Below, piece by piece: positions 29,040 through 29,041 of a DNA stretch of 29,041 nt; the first letter of the stretch is position 1; each line of letters begins with the position of its first letter. A program made the translations under genes and the position numbers. Below the pieces are notes generated by a model. The model searched no databases. It was not told the origin of the DNA and saw only the letters and a list, made by a program, of their open reading frames with translations. Origin of the DNA: an uncultured Faecalibacterium sp. (GTDB lineage: Bacteria > Bacillota > Clostridia > Oscillospirales > Ruminococcaceae); the NCBI GenBank assembly GCA_934553285.1, contig CAKTFD010000015.1:1-29041 (forward strand), given 5' to 3'.

Positions 29040-29041
29040 TA

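Overview
The window is a chromosomal segment of a GC-rich, low-molecular-weight-cell-wall type Firmicute, most likely a Faecalibacterium-like member of the Oscillospiraceae/Ruminococcaceae. This rests on protein content (FabK-type FASII operon, IreB, MazF beside AcpS, DUF1653, AgrC/AgrA-like pair), strong AGGAGG ribosome binding sites, and a composite palindromic intergenic repeat (about 25081-25210) of a style common in that group. The species call is an inference.

Layout. 1-467 (-): N-terminal part of BirA. 641-3257 (+): four-gene operon of an ECF-like sigma factor, zinc-finger anti-sigma factor and two membrane proteins, closed by a perfect terminator. 3385-4569 (+): RlmD-type 23S rRNA methyltransferase. 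About 4665-9601: a strikingly AT-rich island holding a small AbrB-like protein, two paralogous DNA cytosine-5 methyltransferases and, between them on the opposite strand, two paralogous PD-(D/E)XK endonuclease candidates. 9658-10173 (+): unknown small protein. 10397-18990 (+): one FASII operon, acpP-accD-accA-fabH-fabK-NMO-fabD-fabG-fabF-fabZ, with mostly overlapping start and stop codons. 19137-21332 (-): DedA-like membrane protein, DEDDh exonuclease and an internally deleted HAD phosphatase. 21642-23189 (+): Tat-exported alkaline phosphatase with Pho-box-like repeats upstream. 23318-24974 (-): MscL with a zinc-ribbon tail and a secreted protein. 25258-28629 (-): DUF1653 protein, AgrC/AgrA-like two-component pair, MazF without MazE, and AcpS. 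28794-29039 (+): IreB.

How the parts fit. The FASII operon makes malonyl-CoA (AccAD; AccB and AccC are not in the window), loads it on ACP (AcpP, FabD), and runs condensation, reduction, dehydration and enoyl reduction (FabH/F, G, Z, K). AcpS in the same window activates ACP, and BirA would biotinylate the absent AccB.

The most interesting part is the island. Two methyltransferases plus two related endonuclease subunits is the gene set expected for a restriction system that reads an asymmetric site with a heterodimeric nuclease (Bpu10I and BbvCI are the known precedents for this logic, not claimed homologues). It carries an AbrB-like rather than helix-turn-helix candidate controller, and its central intergenic region holds two face-to-face promoters. 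A second unexpected signal is a 9-mer, AACACGACC, found four times and only in non-coding DNA: at the fab promoter, just after the second methyltransferase, upstream of the alkaline phosphatase, and upstream of the DUF1653 gene.
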